A program made the translations under genes and the position numbers. The notes beneath the pieces are model-generated. The model worked only from the letters and a program-made list of their open reading frames with translations, searched no databases and had not been told where the DNA came from. Positions 8,892-18,200 of a DNA stretch of 64,000 bases are shown here, piece after piece. Source of the stretch: Oscillospiraceae bacterium (GTDB lineage Bacteria > Bacillota > Clostridia > UMGS1810); NCBI GenBank assembly GCA_021629085.1, contig JAJXRJ010000003.1, positions 27,913-91,912 of the forward strand, given 5' to 3'. Within the stretch, counting starts at the first letter, position 1. The number at the start of each line of letters is the position of its first letter.

Positions 8892-10574
8892 ATGAGGAAT
8901 ATGGTAAGAAAAAAATCTTGTTACCGATTGGGAGCGCTGCTCCTTGTGCTGGTTTTGGCGCTGTCAAGTCTGGCGGGTTGCAGCACGAAAAAGCAGCAGG
9001 AAGACATTGTAATTCTCTATACCAACGATGTCCACTGTGCGGTGGACGCTGATATTGGGTACGCAGGTCTGGTGGCGTATAAAGACTGGATGGAAGAGAA
9101 AACACCCTATGTCACCTTGGTAGACTGCGGGGATGCCTTGCAGGGGGACACGATCGGAGCCGTATCCCAGGGAGAATATCTGGTAGATATCATGAATCAG
9201 GCGGGGTATGATTTCGCAGTGCTGGGCAACCATGAGTTTGATTACGGCATGGAGCAGCTCTCGGCGCTGCTGGAAAAATCAAAGGCGCAGTATCTGGGCT
9301 GCAATATCCGGTATACCGGGGAAGGAAACAGTGCTGTTTCGTCCCTCAAACCCTATGAAATTGTATCCTACGGAGATACGGAAGTGGCCTTTGTAGGTGT
9401 TTCCACCCCAGAGAGCATCGCTAAATCCACTCCCTCCTATTTTATGGATGATACGGGCAATTTTGTCTACGATTTTTATGGTGGCAGTGGAGAAGAATTG
9501 TATGCGCATGTGCAGGAGACGGTGGACGAATGCCGGAAGGAAGGCGCTGATTATGTAATCGCCTTGGCACATTTGGGAGACGATGAAGCTTCCGCTCCCT
9601 TCCGTTCCACGGATTTAATTGCCGGTACTACCGGGATCGATGCTGTGCTGGACGGCCATTCCCACAGCGTGCTCCCTTGTGATGTGGTGAACAACAAAGA
9701 TGGAGAAAAGGTTCTGCTGTCCTCTACCGGTACAGGACTTGCCAACATTGGCCAGCTGGTAATCACCGCTGACGGGAACCTTACCGCCGGCCTTATCAGC
9801 GGTTTCCCGGATAAGGATACGGAAACCGAATCCTTTGTGAAGGAGCTCCAAAGCCAGTATGAAGAGGAACTGGAACAGGTGGTGGCCCACACCGATGTGC
9901 CGTTGACCACAGTATCGGAATCCGGTATCCGCCTAATACGCAGCAGGGAAACCAACCTTGGCGATTTCTGTGCTGACGCTTACAGGACGATTGCCGGGGC
10001 GGATATTGCTTTCGTCAACGGCGGAGGAATCCGGGCGGATATTGAGGCGGGGGATATCACTTATGGCGATATAATTGCAGTACATCCCTACGGCAACACC
10101 CTCTGCGTCGCCAAAGCGACCGGGCAGGAAATCCTGGATGCCCTGGAAATGGCAAGCCGCTCGACTTTGACGGAGACTGGAAATGGTGAAAACACCGTGG
10201 GAGAAAGCGGTGCGTTCCTGCAGGTATCGGGGCTGAAATATACCATTGACACTTCCATTCCATCCACTGTAGATGTAGACGAAGCAGGCATGTTTGTTTC
10301 CTGCGGAGAAAACCGACGGGTGAAAGATGTGCAGGTGCTCCAGAGAGATGGCAGTTATGCACCAATAGACCCTGCAAAAATGTATACTCTGGCTTCCCAC
10401 AATTATCTAATCAAGCAGGGCGGCGATGGGCTAAATATGTTTATGGACAATACGCTGACAATGAACGAGGGTATGCTGGATTACCAGGTGCTCATCACCT
10501 ATATCACCGACCATCTGGGCGGTACGATAGGAAGCGATTATGCGCAGCCGCACGGGCGGATCACGGTAAGGTGA
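8892..10574 (+). CDS. 5'-nucleotidase / UDP-sugar hydrolase family lipoprotein
   Basis: 560 aa from ATG 8892 (AAAGGA ribosome site). Lipoprotein signal ending in LSSLAGC, so surface-anchored. The calcineurin-like domain shows LYTNDVH, GNHEFDYG and DGHSHS. The C-terminal 5_nucleotid_C domain shows NLGDFCADAYR, NGGGIRAD and HPYGNTLC. It is expected to dephosphorylate extracellular nucleotides. It starts just after the SpoIIE gene stop region and closes the first operon; its product, a nucleoside, fits the AdoHcy-hydrolase-like neighbour, though that link is inference. Confidence 0.92.
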   Translation: MRNMVRKKSCYRLGALLLVLVLALSSLAGCSTKKQQEDIVILYTNDVHCAVDADIGYAGLVAYKDWMEEKTPYVTLVDCGDALQGDTIGAVSQGEYLVDIMNQAGYDFAVLGNHEFDYGMEQLSALLEKSKAQYLGCNIRYTGEGNSAVSSLKPYEIVSYGDTEVAFVGVSTPESIAKSTPSYFMDDTGNFVYDFYGGSGEELYAHVQETVDECRKEGADYVIALAHLGDDEASAPFRSTDLIAGTTGIDAVLDGHSHSVLPCDVVNNKDGEKVLLSSTGTGLANIGQLVITADGNLTAGLISGFPDKDTETESFVKELQSQYEEELEQVVAHTDVPLTTVSESGIRLIRSRETNLGDFCADAYRTIAGADIAFVNGGGIRADIEAGDITYGDIIAVHPYGNTLCVAKATGQEILDALEMASRSTLTETGNGENTVGESGAFLQVSGLKYTIDTSIPSTVDVDEAGMFVSCGENRRVKDVQVLQRDGSYAPIDPAKMYTLASHNYLIKQGGDGLNMFMDNTLTMNEGMLDYQVLITYITDHLGGTIGSDYAQPHGRITVR

Positions 10575-10650
10575 GCGGCCAAAGAATACGGAAAAACGGA
10601 TTTTCAAACTCACATACAGCCGGAAATGAACGGTATTATCTGCCCGGGGA

Positions 10651-10679
10651 TTGCGGTCTCCGGGCAGATATGTTATAAT
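10651..10679 (+). promoter_or_regulatory. Candidate promoter of the GHKL/LytTR block, inside a GC-rich hairpin
   Basis: TTGCGG, 17-base spacer, TATAAT. The -35 lies in the loop side of the hairpin CTGCCCGG...CCGGGCAG (about 10640-10667). A leader of about 120 bases follows before the TTG start at 10806. Confidence 0.45.
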
Positions 10680-10805
10680 CAAAATATAGAATTTAAATTT
10701 TAATTTGTTGAGGGGTTTTTGCGGACAATCGGATCCGCGCTGTGCTGCTTGCTGCATCAGGCGACAGCACGCCGGTGTACGAGGGAAGTGTAAGGAGGGG
10801 AAAAG

Positions 10806-12104
10806 TTGCCATATATAGAGCATTTTATTAATGAAGGGATACGCTTTGCCGCTTTTGTATTTATCTGCTGCTGCCTTCTGCAGCCACGGTTTAAGCGCAG
10901 AAATACCATCTTGATTGCCTGTGGGTTCCTTCTGGGGATTGTGGTACTCCAGGCTGGGCTTCTCATATCGGGACAGGATGGGACACTGGTACTTACGTTG
11001 CTGCCTGTCACCGCTTATATCCCGGCGATTATTGGGGTTCATATATTGTCGCGTTCCGGATTCCCACAGACGGTTTCCGTATGGTGCGCTGGTTTGCTGA
11101 TTAGTTTCACATTGCTTTTCCTTCAAAAGCTGTTGGTAACCGCGTTTATCCATACGGCTGTGGTAGTGTTGCCCGCGGCAGTGGTGTTTTCCGGGCTGGT
11201 GTTTTTCTTTCTGCGCCGCCCATACCGTATCTATGTGCTGGAGAACCGGAGCGGTTGGTTGCTGCTGAGTTTTCCCACGGTTATGGTGTTTCTGCTGTTT
11301 TCCTACTGGGCAAATACAGTGACGGATCCGGTATTCCTGCTGCTCATCTTCCTGACGGCCTTATCGGTGATCGGCGTCATGTTCTGGGCGCTGGCGTCGG
11401 CCGCGGCTCTCCGGAAGATGAAAGAGACTGAAAAAGCAGTGATGCTGCAGTTGGAAAGCCAGCGCAGGGAATATGAAGACCTCCGTCAGAAAATAGAGCA
11501 GGGGCGTAGATACCGCCATGATATGCGTCACCATCTTCGAGTGTTAGAGGGACTGTTTGATGAGGCAAAATCCGCAGAGGGGTTACAATACCTCAGTACA
11601 CTAAACGGACAGCTTACAAAACTGGAGCAGGAAACCTGCTGCGAAAATGCAACAGTGAACGCCGTGCTCCGTTCCTACATAGGACGGGCCAGGGAAGAAA
11701 ACTGCAAGGTCACAGTAAAAGCGGATGTTCCGCAGACCTGCCCGGTAGACGAAATCGACCTTTGCGTGATCCTGGCCAACGGAATGGAAAACGCGATAAA
11801 CGCCTGCCGCAGAAATGCGCAAGAAGCGGATAAGTGGATCCGGGTAAGTGTGATGACGCATGAAAACGGCAACCTGTCTATTAAAATTGAAAATCCTTTC
11901 GAGCAACCTGTTACTTTTGGGCGGGACGGCTTGCCCAAAAGGCAGACTGGGGAACAGCATGGCATTGGCCTGAAAAGTGTTGAAGCGGTCGTGCAAAAAT
12001 ACGATGGCATTTTGCAATGTGAGGCAAATGACGGAGTGTTCAACCTTCGAGTGGTTCTGTTCAAACCGGCCGATGTCCGTCATGAAAAAAAAGAAACCGT
12101 CTAA
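10806..12104 (+). CDS. GHKL-type sensor histidine kinase (AgrC/VirS-like)
   Basis: 432 aa, TTG start behind a strong AAGGAGGGG. The first 200 residues contain about six membrane helices. The phosphoacceptor His lies in RYRHDMRHHLRVLEG near residue 237. The GHKL ATPase follows (ANGMENAINACRR, then GIGLKSVEAVV). It pairs with the LytTR response regulator at 13151; the intervening DUF3298 gene overlaps its 3' end. No AgrB/AgrD peptide genes are near, so the signal is unlikely to be a locally encoded agr peptide. Confidence 0.92.
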   Translation: MPYIEHFINEGIRFAAFVFICCCLLQPRFKRRNTILIACGFLLGIVVLQAGLLISGQDGTLVLTLLPVTAYIPAIIGVHILSRSGFPQTVSVWCAGLLISFTLLFLQKLLVTAFIHTAVVVLPAAVVFSGLVFFFLRRPYRIYVLENRSGWLLLSFPTVMVFLLFSYWANTVTDPVFLLLIFLTALSVIGVMFWALASAAALRKMKETEKAVMLQLESQRREYEDLRQKIEQGRRYRHDMRHHLRVLEGLFDEAKSAEGLQYLSTLNGQLTKLEQETCCENATVNAVLRSYIGRAREENCKVTVKADVPQTCPVDEIDLCVILANGMENAINACRRNAQEADKWIRVSVMTHENGNLSIKIENPFEQPVTFGRDGLPKRQTGEQHGIGLKSVEAVVQKYDGILQCEANDGVFNLRVVLFKPADVRHEKKETV

Positions 12105-13140
12105 TAAAACGGCGGTTTATACGTTGATGACGGTACTACTGGGATTGGTTCTTATTAATTGTATGCCGGATATGGCACGGGCGCTGGAGAACGTACCGGT
12201 TCTTGGCTCGGTGATTCGTATTGTGGATTTGCGCACCTATTGGCTTGGCTGGGGCGATACGTCGTTCACTGCCGAGCTGCCGGTATTAGATAACGTGCCG
12301 TCCTCCTCCGAAAACGCGCCATCCTCCTCCGAAAACGCAACACGAGAGCTATCACCATCCTCTCCTGTTACCGAAGACGCCGTAACTGAGCCAGAGGATA
12401 CCCAAGAACCGACTTCTGAAACGGAGACACCACAGCCTTTGCAAGAACTCGAATCGCAGCCATCTTCCCCCGATGAGGAAGTTCCGCAGGAACCCTCGCC
12501 GGAACCATCTCCGGTTGCGGAATCCAACCAGTCGTCTTTTACGGAACCGGCCGTGCCCACCGTCCCCACTCCATCCGATCCGTCCGCCGGTGTAGACGAT
12601 ATGAACCGACAGATGGAAGAATATATTGCCGAGGCGCGGGAGACGTTCCTGTGGTATGTAGCGCGGGAATACCAGGGCTATGTGGCTTCGGATACAGGGT
12701 ATCAGGTGCTGCGTGATGACGAAAATCTGCTGTCGCTGTGTTTTTACACGACCATCAGTGCCGGCGGTTCAGGAGAGTACAGCCGGTGCTTCACCCTGGA
12801 CAAGCGGACCGGGCAGGTGCTCAAGCTGTCAGATTTGTTTTCTGAGGGCAGCGATTATGTGGGTGCTATCAGCAGCGATATCCTGCGGCAGATGACCGAA
12901 CAGGTGCAGGCCGGTGAAGGGGATTATTTTATCCCAGGCGGTATTTGGTCGGAGGAAGAATGTTTTAAGTCCATTGACGCTGATCAGAATTTCTATCTGG
13001 ATGAGGCCAACCAATTGGTCATTCTTTTTGATGAGTATGAGGTGGCCCCGGGTTCCATGGGCACGCCGCGCTTTGTGATTGACGATCAGGCAATATCGGG
13101 AATATTGGCGCCATGGCTGGAGACCATGCGGGCAAAGTGA
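12073..13140 (+). CDS. Membrane-anchored DUF3298/RsiV-C-like extracytoplasmic protein
   Basis: About 355 aa; start at ATG 12073 or 12082, overlapping the kinase gene. An N-terminal Lys-rich stretch is followed by one membrane helix (TLMTVLLGLVLINC). Then comes a Ser/Pro/Glu linker of about 120 residues with a repeated SSSENAP unit. The C-terminal DUF3298-like domain has SLCFYTTISAGGSGEYSR, TGQVLKLSDLF and NQLVILFDEYEVAPGSMG. In Bacillus RsiV this domain binds lysozyme. Placed between a histidine kinase and its response regulator, it may be the ligand-binding accessory of the pathway. Confidence 0.75.
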   Translation: MSVMKKKKPSNKTAVYTLMTVLLGLVLINCMPDMARALENVPVLGSVIRIVDLRTYWLGWGDTSFTAELPVLDNVPSSSENAPSSSENATRELSPSSPVTEDAVTEPEDTQEPTSETETPQPLQELESQPSSPDEEVPQEPSPEPSPVAESNQSSFTEPAVPTVPTPSDPSAGVDDMNRQMEEYIAEARETFLWYVAREYQGYVASDTGYQVLRDDENLLSLCFYTTISAGGSGEYSRCFTLDKRTGQVLKLSDLFSEGSDYVGAISSDILRQMTEQVQAGEGDYFIPGGIWSEEECFKSIDADQNFYLDEANQLVILFDEYEVAPGSMGTPRFVIDDQAISGILAPWLETMRAK

Positions 13141-13150
13141 GGTGAGAGGT

Positions 13151-13873
13151 ATGCTGCGCATAGGGATATGTGATGATAACGAGAAGGATATCGACCAGAT
13201 CAAAGGACTGGCCGCCCGCTTTTTGGAAGAGCATCCAGAGACGCCAGTACAGATACAGGCATATAAGTCGCCATATGACTTGCTGGACGATATTGAAAAA
13301 ACAGGCGGCTTCGATCTGTATCTGCTGGATGTTGTTATGCCCCACATGACCGGTGTGGATTTGGCCAGACAGATACGAAAACGAAAAGAGAGAGCAGAAA
13401 TCCTGTTTTTGACCGTTTCGAAAGAATATGCGGTGGAAGCTTTTAGTGTGAAGGCTTCCGGTTATTTAATAAAACCGGTGGAAAAATCGGATTTTGACGA
13501 TGTGATGCTTGAATGTATTCGCCGGTTGTCGCCGGATAACAATCCGTCTCTTGTGCTGAAAACAAAGGATGGTATTCATCGCGTGCTGGTGCGGGAGCTG
13601 GTGTGTGTTGAGAGCTTTAACCATAACCAGCTTTGTACTCTGTCCGATGGTTCCGCTTTGAAATTAACGGCAACCCTGACGGAATTGATGAAAGAACTGA
13701 AAGAATATCCTTCGTTTATCCAGCCGCATAGGGCATATATTGTCAATATGGATTTTATCCGCAGGCTGACTGCCTATGAGATGCTGCTGACCAATGGCAA
13801 ACGGATCCCCGTCCCTCAAAGCGGTTACAAAAAGTTAAAAAATGCTTACCTTGACTATATGACGCATATATAA
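13151..13873 (+). CDS. LytTR-family response regulator
   Basis: 240 aa. ATG 13151 follows GTGAGAGGT. Receiver domain residues 1-120 with acidic DD at 8-9 and phosphoacceptor Asp60 in LLDVVMPHMTG. LytTR DNA-binding domain residues 140-240 (QPHRAYIVNMDFIRRL). It forms a two-component system with the GHKL kinase. The twin direct-repeat promoters at 2566 and 13890 are the obvious candidate targets, one upstream of each flanking operon. Confidence 0.93.
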   Translation: MLRIGICDDNEKDIDQIKGLAARFLEEHPETPVQIQAYKSPYDLLDDIEKTGGFDLYLLDVVMPHMTGVDLARQIRKRKERAEILFLTVSKEYAVEAFSVKASGYLIKPVEKSDFDDVMLECIRRLSPDNNPSLVLKTKDGIHRVLVRELVCVESFNHNQLCTLSDGSALKLTATLTELMKELKEYPSFIQPHRAYIVNMDFIRRLTAYEMLLTNGKRIPVPQSGYKKLKNAYLDYMTHI

Positions 13874-13889
13874 AAAAACGGCAACTGCC

Positions 13890-13955
13890 AATTCACGCAG
13901 AAAAAGCGATGTTTCACGAAAGAAAACAGCTTTTTCTGCGTTTTTCTTTTATACT
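13890..13955 (+). promoter_or_regulatory. LytTR-type promoter 2: twin TTCACG repeats plus TATACT
   Basis: AATTCACGC at 13890 and GTTTCACGA at 13911 are 21 bp apart, and TATACT at 13950 lies 39 bases after the second repeat. Both spacings match promoter 1 exactly, and the flanking text is also alike (GAAAAA between repeats; TTCTTTTATA at the -10). It overlaps the terminator of the response regulator gene and would drive the block starting at 14017. Confidence 0.65.
13895..13945 (+). terminator. Terminator after the LytTR gene
   Basis: Perfect 13-bp stem ACGCAGAAAAAGC / GCTTTTTCTGCGT followed by a T-rich run; it overlaps the LytTR-type repeats. Confidence 0.65.
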
Positions 13956-14016
13956 ATAAACAGATAGTCTTTCAGGTGCTTTATTGAAATAATCCTCAAT
14001 ACCCACATTAATAAAG

Positions 14017-14313
14017 ATGGTGAAGGATATGAAATGGTTTCGAAAAAAGAAAAAAAAGCCTCTGCATTTTGAAGACACCGCCCGTTTTAACTGGGCGCTG
14101 GATACGAACCAGGAGCTTCAGGACGGAATGGCGAGGCTGGCGGAAGAGTTTCCCAATCTGACGGAAGAAAGCTATACGCAGAAAATACTGGAGCTGTTTC
14201 GGGGCGCCGGCCTGGAATTGAGCGTGGAAGATTTAAAAATGCTATTGGCATTGCGGCGGAAAACGGACAGTATGCTGCTGCAAAAGGAAAGAAAGGACGA
14301 AGAACGGCAATGA
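14017..14313 (+). CDS. Small hypothetical protein, basic N-terminus
   Basis: 98 aa (94 if ATG 14029 is used; neither start has an ideal ribosome site). Begins with a run of Lys (FRKKKKKP), then is helical and acidic (LAEEFPNLTEESYTQKILELF). No signal peptide or known domain. It overlaps the following lipoprotein gene by four bases, typical of translational coupling. First gene after LytTR-type promoter 2. Not recognised. Confidence 0.6.
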   Translation: MVKDMKWFRKKKKKPLHFEDTARFNWALDTNQELQDGMARLAEEFPNLTEESYTQKILELFRGAGLELSVEDLKMLLALRRKTDSMLLQKERKDEERQ

Positions 14314-15032
14314 GAAAACAACAAATCCTGGCGCTGGCCCTGGCGGTTTTGCTGCTGACAGCAACGGCTGGATGCGGGAAAGCTACTCCCGACAACGTTG
14401 TTCTGTGGAAGACTGCTATGACAGATGCGGTTTTTAGCGAGGATGAAGAAATCCACGAGTTGGTAGTTCTGACAAAAGATGACGACCGGGTCGTCTGGGA
14501 TGAAGCGGGAGAACGGGTGCTGTTGCTGAGCTGGCATAACTATGACGACGCCTGTGCGCCCGGCGGCTCTATCCGGACGGAATACGGGGATATCTGGGCT
14601 ACCTCCGTTGGGGAGATGCTGGTGTGGTATGAGCAGAACCACGACGGAGTGAAGGATTGGGATCTGAGGTTCTCCCAGCTTTTGGGGGTTCATGAGGACG
14701 AGGGCTATACCCGCTTTACCGCTTTCTGGGTTTTGCCGGAGGATGTGATCCGTCCTGCCTATGTCACCGATGTGACAAAACAGATGGAAAATGACTACGC
14801 CGTTGTGACAGATGAAGCGTATAAGGAATGGTTTGACGGCAACATCCTCTGGTCTTATTTTGAGAGCGACTATCCCTGGACGCGGCTCGGCTATACCTAT
14901 GACTGGAGCGGCGGGGAATCGGAATACGGGCTGACCGAGTTTTTGGTTTCCGATGGCAGCAAGGCCGAGATTGCCTTTACCTATACCACCGCCGAATTTG
15001 TAGATTGGTTGGAAGCGCAGACACAAAAATAG
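14310..15032 (+). CDS. Hypothetical lipoprotein
   Basis: 240 aa. A lipoprotein signal (ALAVLLLTATAGC) predicts attachment to the outer face of the membrane. The mature part is rich in Trp, Asp and Glu (VVLWKTAMTDAVFSEDEE; WSYFESDYPWTRLGY). I recognise no family. It lies between the 98-aa gene and a Cys-rich protein in the operon containing the ABC transporter fusion, so a ligand-related surface role is possible. Confidence 0.75.
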   Translation: MRKQQILALALAVLLLTATAGCGKATPDNVVLWKTAMTDAVFSEDEEIHELVVLTKDDDRVVWDEAGERVLLLSWHNYDDACAPGGSIRTEYGDIWATSVGEMLVWYEQNHDGVKDWDLRFSQLLGVHEDEGYTRFTAFWVLPEDVIRPAYVTDVTKQMENDYAVVTDEAYKEWFDGNILWSYFESDYPWTRLGYTYDWSGGESEYGLTEFLVSDGSKAEIAFTYTTAEFVDWLEAQTQK

Positions 15033-15060
15033 CATGAAATAAATAAAGGAGAAAAGAACC

Positions 15061-15273
15061 ATGGAAAGCAAATGCGACAACAAACGGGACTGCCCCTGCA
15101 CCTACGACTGTCCACGGCACGGCAAATGCTGCGCCTGCGTGGCGCATCATCGCGACCATAACGAAGGGGTGCCAGGCTGCTTCTTTTCAAAAGAGGCAGA
15201 AGCGGCGTATGACCGGAGTATCGAGGCGCTGGCCAGGGATCATGGAATCATCAAAAAGGAGGAAACGATATGA
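15061..15273 (+). CDS. Cys-rich DUF6485-like protein
   Basis: 70 aa with a dense Cys pattern: CDNKRDCPC, then CPRHGKCCACVAHHR, then GVPGCFF. This matches small Cys-rich proteins of the DUF6485 type in anaerobic Firmicutes, likely metal-binding, function unknown. AAAGGAG precedes the ATG. It overlaps the ABC fusion start by four bases. Confidence 0.75.
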   Translation: MESKCDNKRDCPCTYDCPRHGKCCACVAHHRDHNEGVPGCFFSKEAEAAYDRSIEALARDHGIIKKEETI

Positions 15274-18200
15274 ACCGAACCAGAGCGGCGGGACGCCTTC
15301 TCTGCGTAATCTGGTTACTGAGCGTTTTTAGTATGCTCCTAAGCGGCTGCAATACGGTGGAAGCCAAATCCATTACAAGTATTCGGCAACTGGACGGAAA
15401 AGCCATTGGTGTGATGACAGGATCCAGTTTTGACGTTCATACTGACAATCTAATCGAGGATGCGGATAAGCAATACTATGACCGGGTGCCGGATCTGGCA
15501 CTGGCGGTGGAACAGGAGAAAATCGCCGGTTTTTTGATTGACGAACCAATCGCCCGTGTCCTGTGTCAGGAAAACCAGGCGGTGACATACCTTCCCGATG
15601 TGCTGGTAGAGGAAAGCTATGCCGCCGCCTTTTCCAAGACGGAGCGCGGCGCCGCCCTGCGGGACGAATATAACGAATATCTGGCGCAGATCCGGGCGGA
15701 CGGCACGCTGGAGGAGATCGACGGGATATGGCTGGGCACTGACGAAAGCAAAAAGGTCGTGGAGGATTGGACGTCCTTCCCTGCTGAAAACGGTGTCATC
15801 CGGATGGCGGTGAAAACCGATGTGGCGCCCTTTTGCTATGTCAAGGACGATCAGATTGTTGGATACGACATCGATATCATGGTTCGTTTCTGCAAGGAAT
15901 ATGGCTACGGGCTGGAAGTGGTCAGTACAGAGATCGCCTCCATTTTTGCTGGCCTTTCCACCGGGACATACGACGTATCGGCCGCAGGCCTGACCGTGAC
16001 GGAGGAACGGGAGGAAAGTGTGAACTTTTCCGAGCCCAATTACACTGGCGGTATCGTAGCAGTCGTGGCGAACGCCGGGCAGAACCAGGTCCGTTTCCAG
16101 ACGCTGCAGGATTTTGCCGGCACCACGGTGGGCGCGGTGACGGGCACCATTCACAACGAGCTTGTGAGCGCCGTTGTCAGCGGTTGTAATTATCAGTATT
16201 ACGATGATTTTTCTGCCCTGCTTCTGGCGCTGCAGTCGGGTACGCTGGATGCTGTGGTGGCCGATATGCCCATCGCCCAGCTGGCGGTTGCGAGGCAGCC
16301 GGACCTGATGATATTCCCCGATACGGTGGCGCCCGACAGCTACGGCTTGGGCCTGCAAAAAGGCAGCCCGCTGACGGAGCAGGTGAGCGCCATCATTCAG
16401 AGATATACGGAGGATGGTACGCTGGACGCCCTGCGGGAGAAGTGGCTGGGCGCTGACGAAAGCGTAAAAACCATCGACGTGGGGGAATACGACGCACCCA
16501 ACGGTGTGCTGCGGTATGCGCATGACTCCACGCTGGAGCCTATGAGCTATGTGAGCAGCAGCGGCGAATCGCTGGGATTTGAGGTAGAACTGGTGGCGCT
16601 CATCGCCAAAGAACTGGGCATGGAACTGGAGATCACGCAATCCACCTTCAACGCGCTGATTACCATGCTGGGGAGCGGCAGGGCGGACATTGTTTCCGGT
16701 TCCATCAGCATCACCGACGAAAGGAAGGAAAGTATCGATTTTCCCACCACCCATTATGTCGGCGGCACGGTGCTGATTGTGCGCGGCGAGGATCTAGGGC
16801 AGAGTTCCGCAGACACGGACGCCGGAACAGGCTTTTGGCAGGGGCTGGCCGATAGCTTTCATAAGAACTTTATAGAGGAAGCCCGCTGGAAGATGATCTT
16901 GTCCGGTCTGGGCGTAACCTTTGTTATCGCGGTATGTTCGGCTCTGTTTGGCACGATACTGGGCTTCGGCCTGTGCCTTTTGCGCCGCAGCCGGAATCGT
17001 GCCCTTTCCAGGGTTACCGCAGCCTTCATCCGCCTGATTCAGGGGATTCCCGTGCTGGTGCTGCTGATGGTGTTGTTTTATGTTGTGTTCGCCGGCGCCA
17101 GGCTGGATGGGATTGTCGTGTCTATCATTGGATTCTCCATCAACTTTGCCGTCTATGTTTCCGAAATGATTCGCACCGGAATCAACGCTGTGGATGCCGG
17201 GCAGTGGGAGGCGGCCGCCGCCATGGGCTTTGGCCGGGTTAAAACATTCACGAAAATTATTGCGCCCCAGGCGGCACGGCATGTTTTACCAGTGTATAAG
17301 GGTGAATTCATTTCCATGGTGAAAATGACATCCGTGGTGGGCTATATTGCGGTGCAGGATTTGACCAAAGTGACCGACCTCATTCGCAGCCGCACCTTTG
17401 AAGCATTCTTCCCATTGATCTTGGCTGCGGTTCTCTATTTCCTGCTGGCCTGGTGCCTGACGCTCCTGCTGGGATTGGTGGAAAGGAAGATTGATCCCCA
17501 GCGGCGCCGCAGGGAACTCAAGGGGATAGATCGTGAGCTTGCCCTACAGACGAATCCAGAGGGAGAAAGCAAAACGGTACATAACGAGGAAACAGTGATT
17601 ACCGTTTCCCATTTGAAAAAGGTATTTCCCAATATAACGCCCCTGGAGGATGTCAACGCTGTCATAAGCAAAGGGGAAGTTATTTCTATCATTGGACCTT
17701 CCGGAACTGGCAAAAGCACCCTGCTGCGCTGTCTTAACCGCCTGGAAACGCCAACAGAAGGACAGATCGAGGTGTTTGGGCAGCCGATGACCGGCGTGAA
17801 ACCGGCGCAGCTGAGCGCTGTGCGCCGCCGTATGGGGATGGTGTTTCAAAGCTTTAACCTGTTTGCCCATCTGACAGTAATTGAAAATATCATGCTGGGG
17901 CCGGTGGAACTGTTAGGCTTAACACGGCAGCAGGCTTATGAACAGGGAATGCGTTTGCTGGCCAGCGTGGGGTTGGCGGAAAAGGCGCTCAATTATCCGG
18001 ACGAACTTTCCGGTGGACAAAAGCAGCGTGTCGCGATTGCCCGTACCTTGGGAATGCAGCCGGAAATCGTGCTCTTTGACGAGCCGACCAGCGCACTGGA
18101 TCCCACCATGGTGGGAGAAGTGCTGGCAGTCATCCGCAGCCTGGCTGGGCAGGGGCTGACTATGCTCATTGTCACCCATGAGATGAAATTCGCCCGGGAT

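Noticed and set aside
10806..13873. agr-type quorum-sensing locus
   Set aside because: Kinase and LytTR regulator fit, but no AgrB-like protease or AgrD-like peptide gene is present; the middle gene is a DUF3298 protein.
14172..15101. 309-aa minus-strand frame
   Set aside because: Antisense to three well-supported plus-strand genes; no domain, no ribosome site.
15450..16754. Long 434-aa frame on the minus strand
   Set aside because: Exactly antisense to the ABC fusion gene, has no ribosome site and a His/Arg-rich composition typical of a shadow frame in GC-biased codons.
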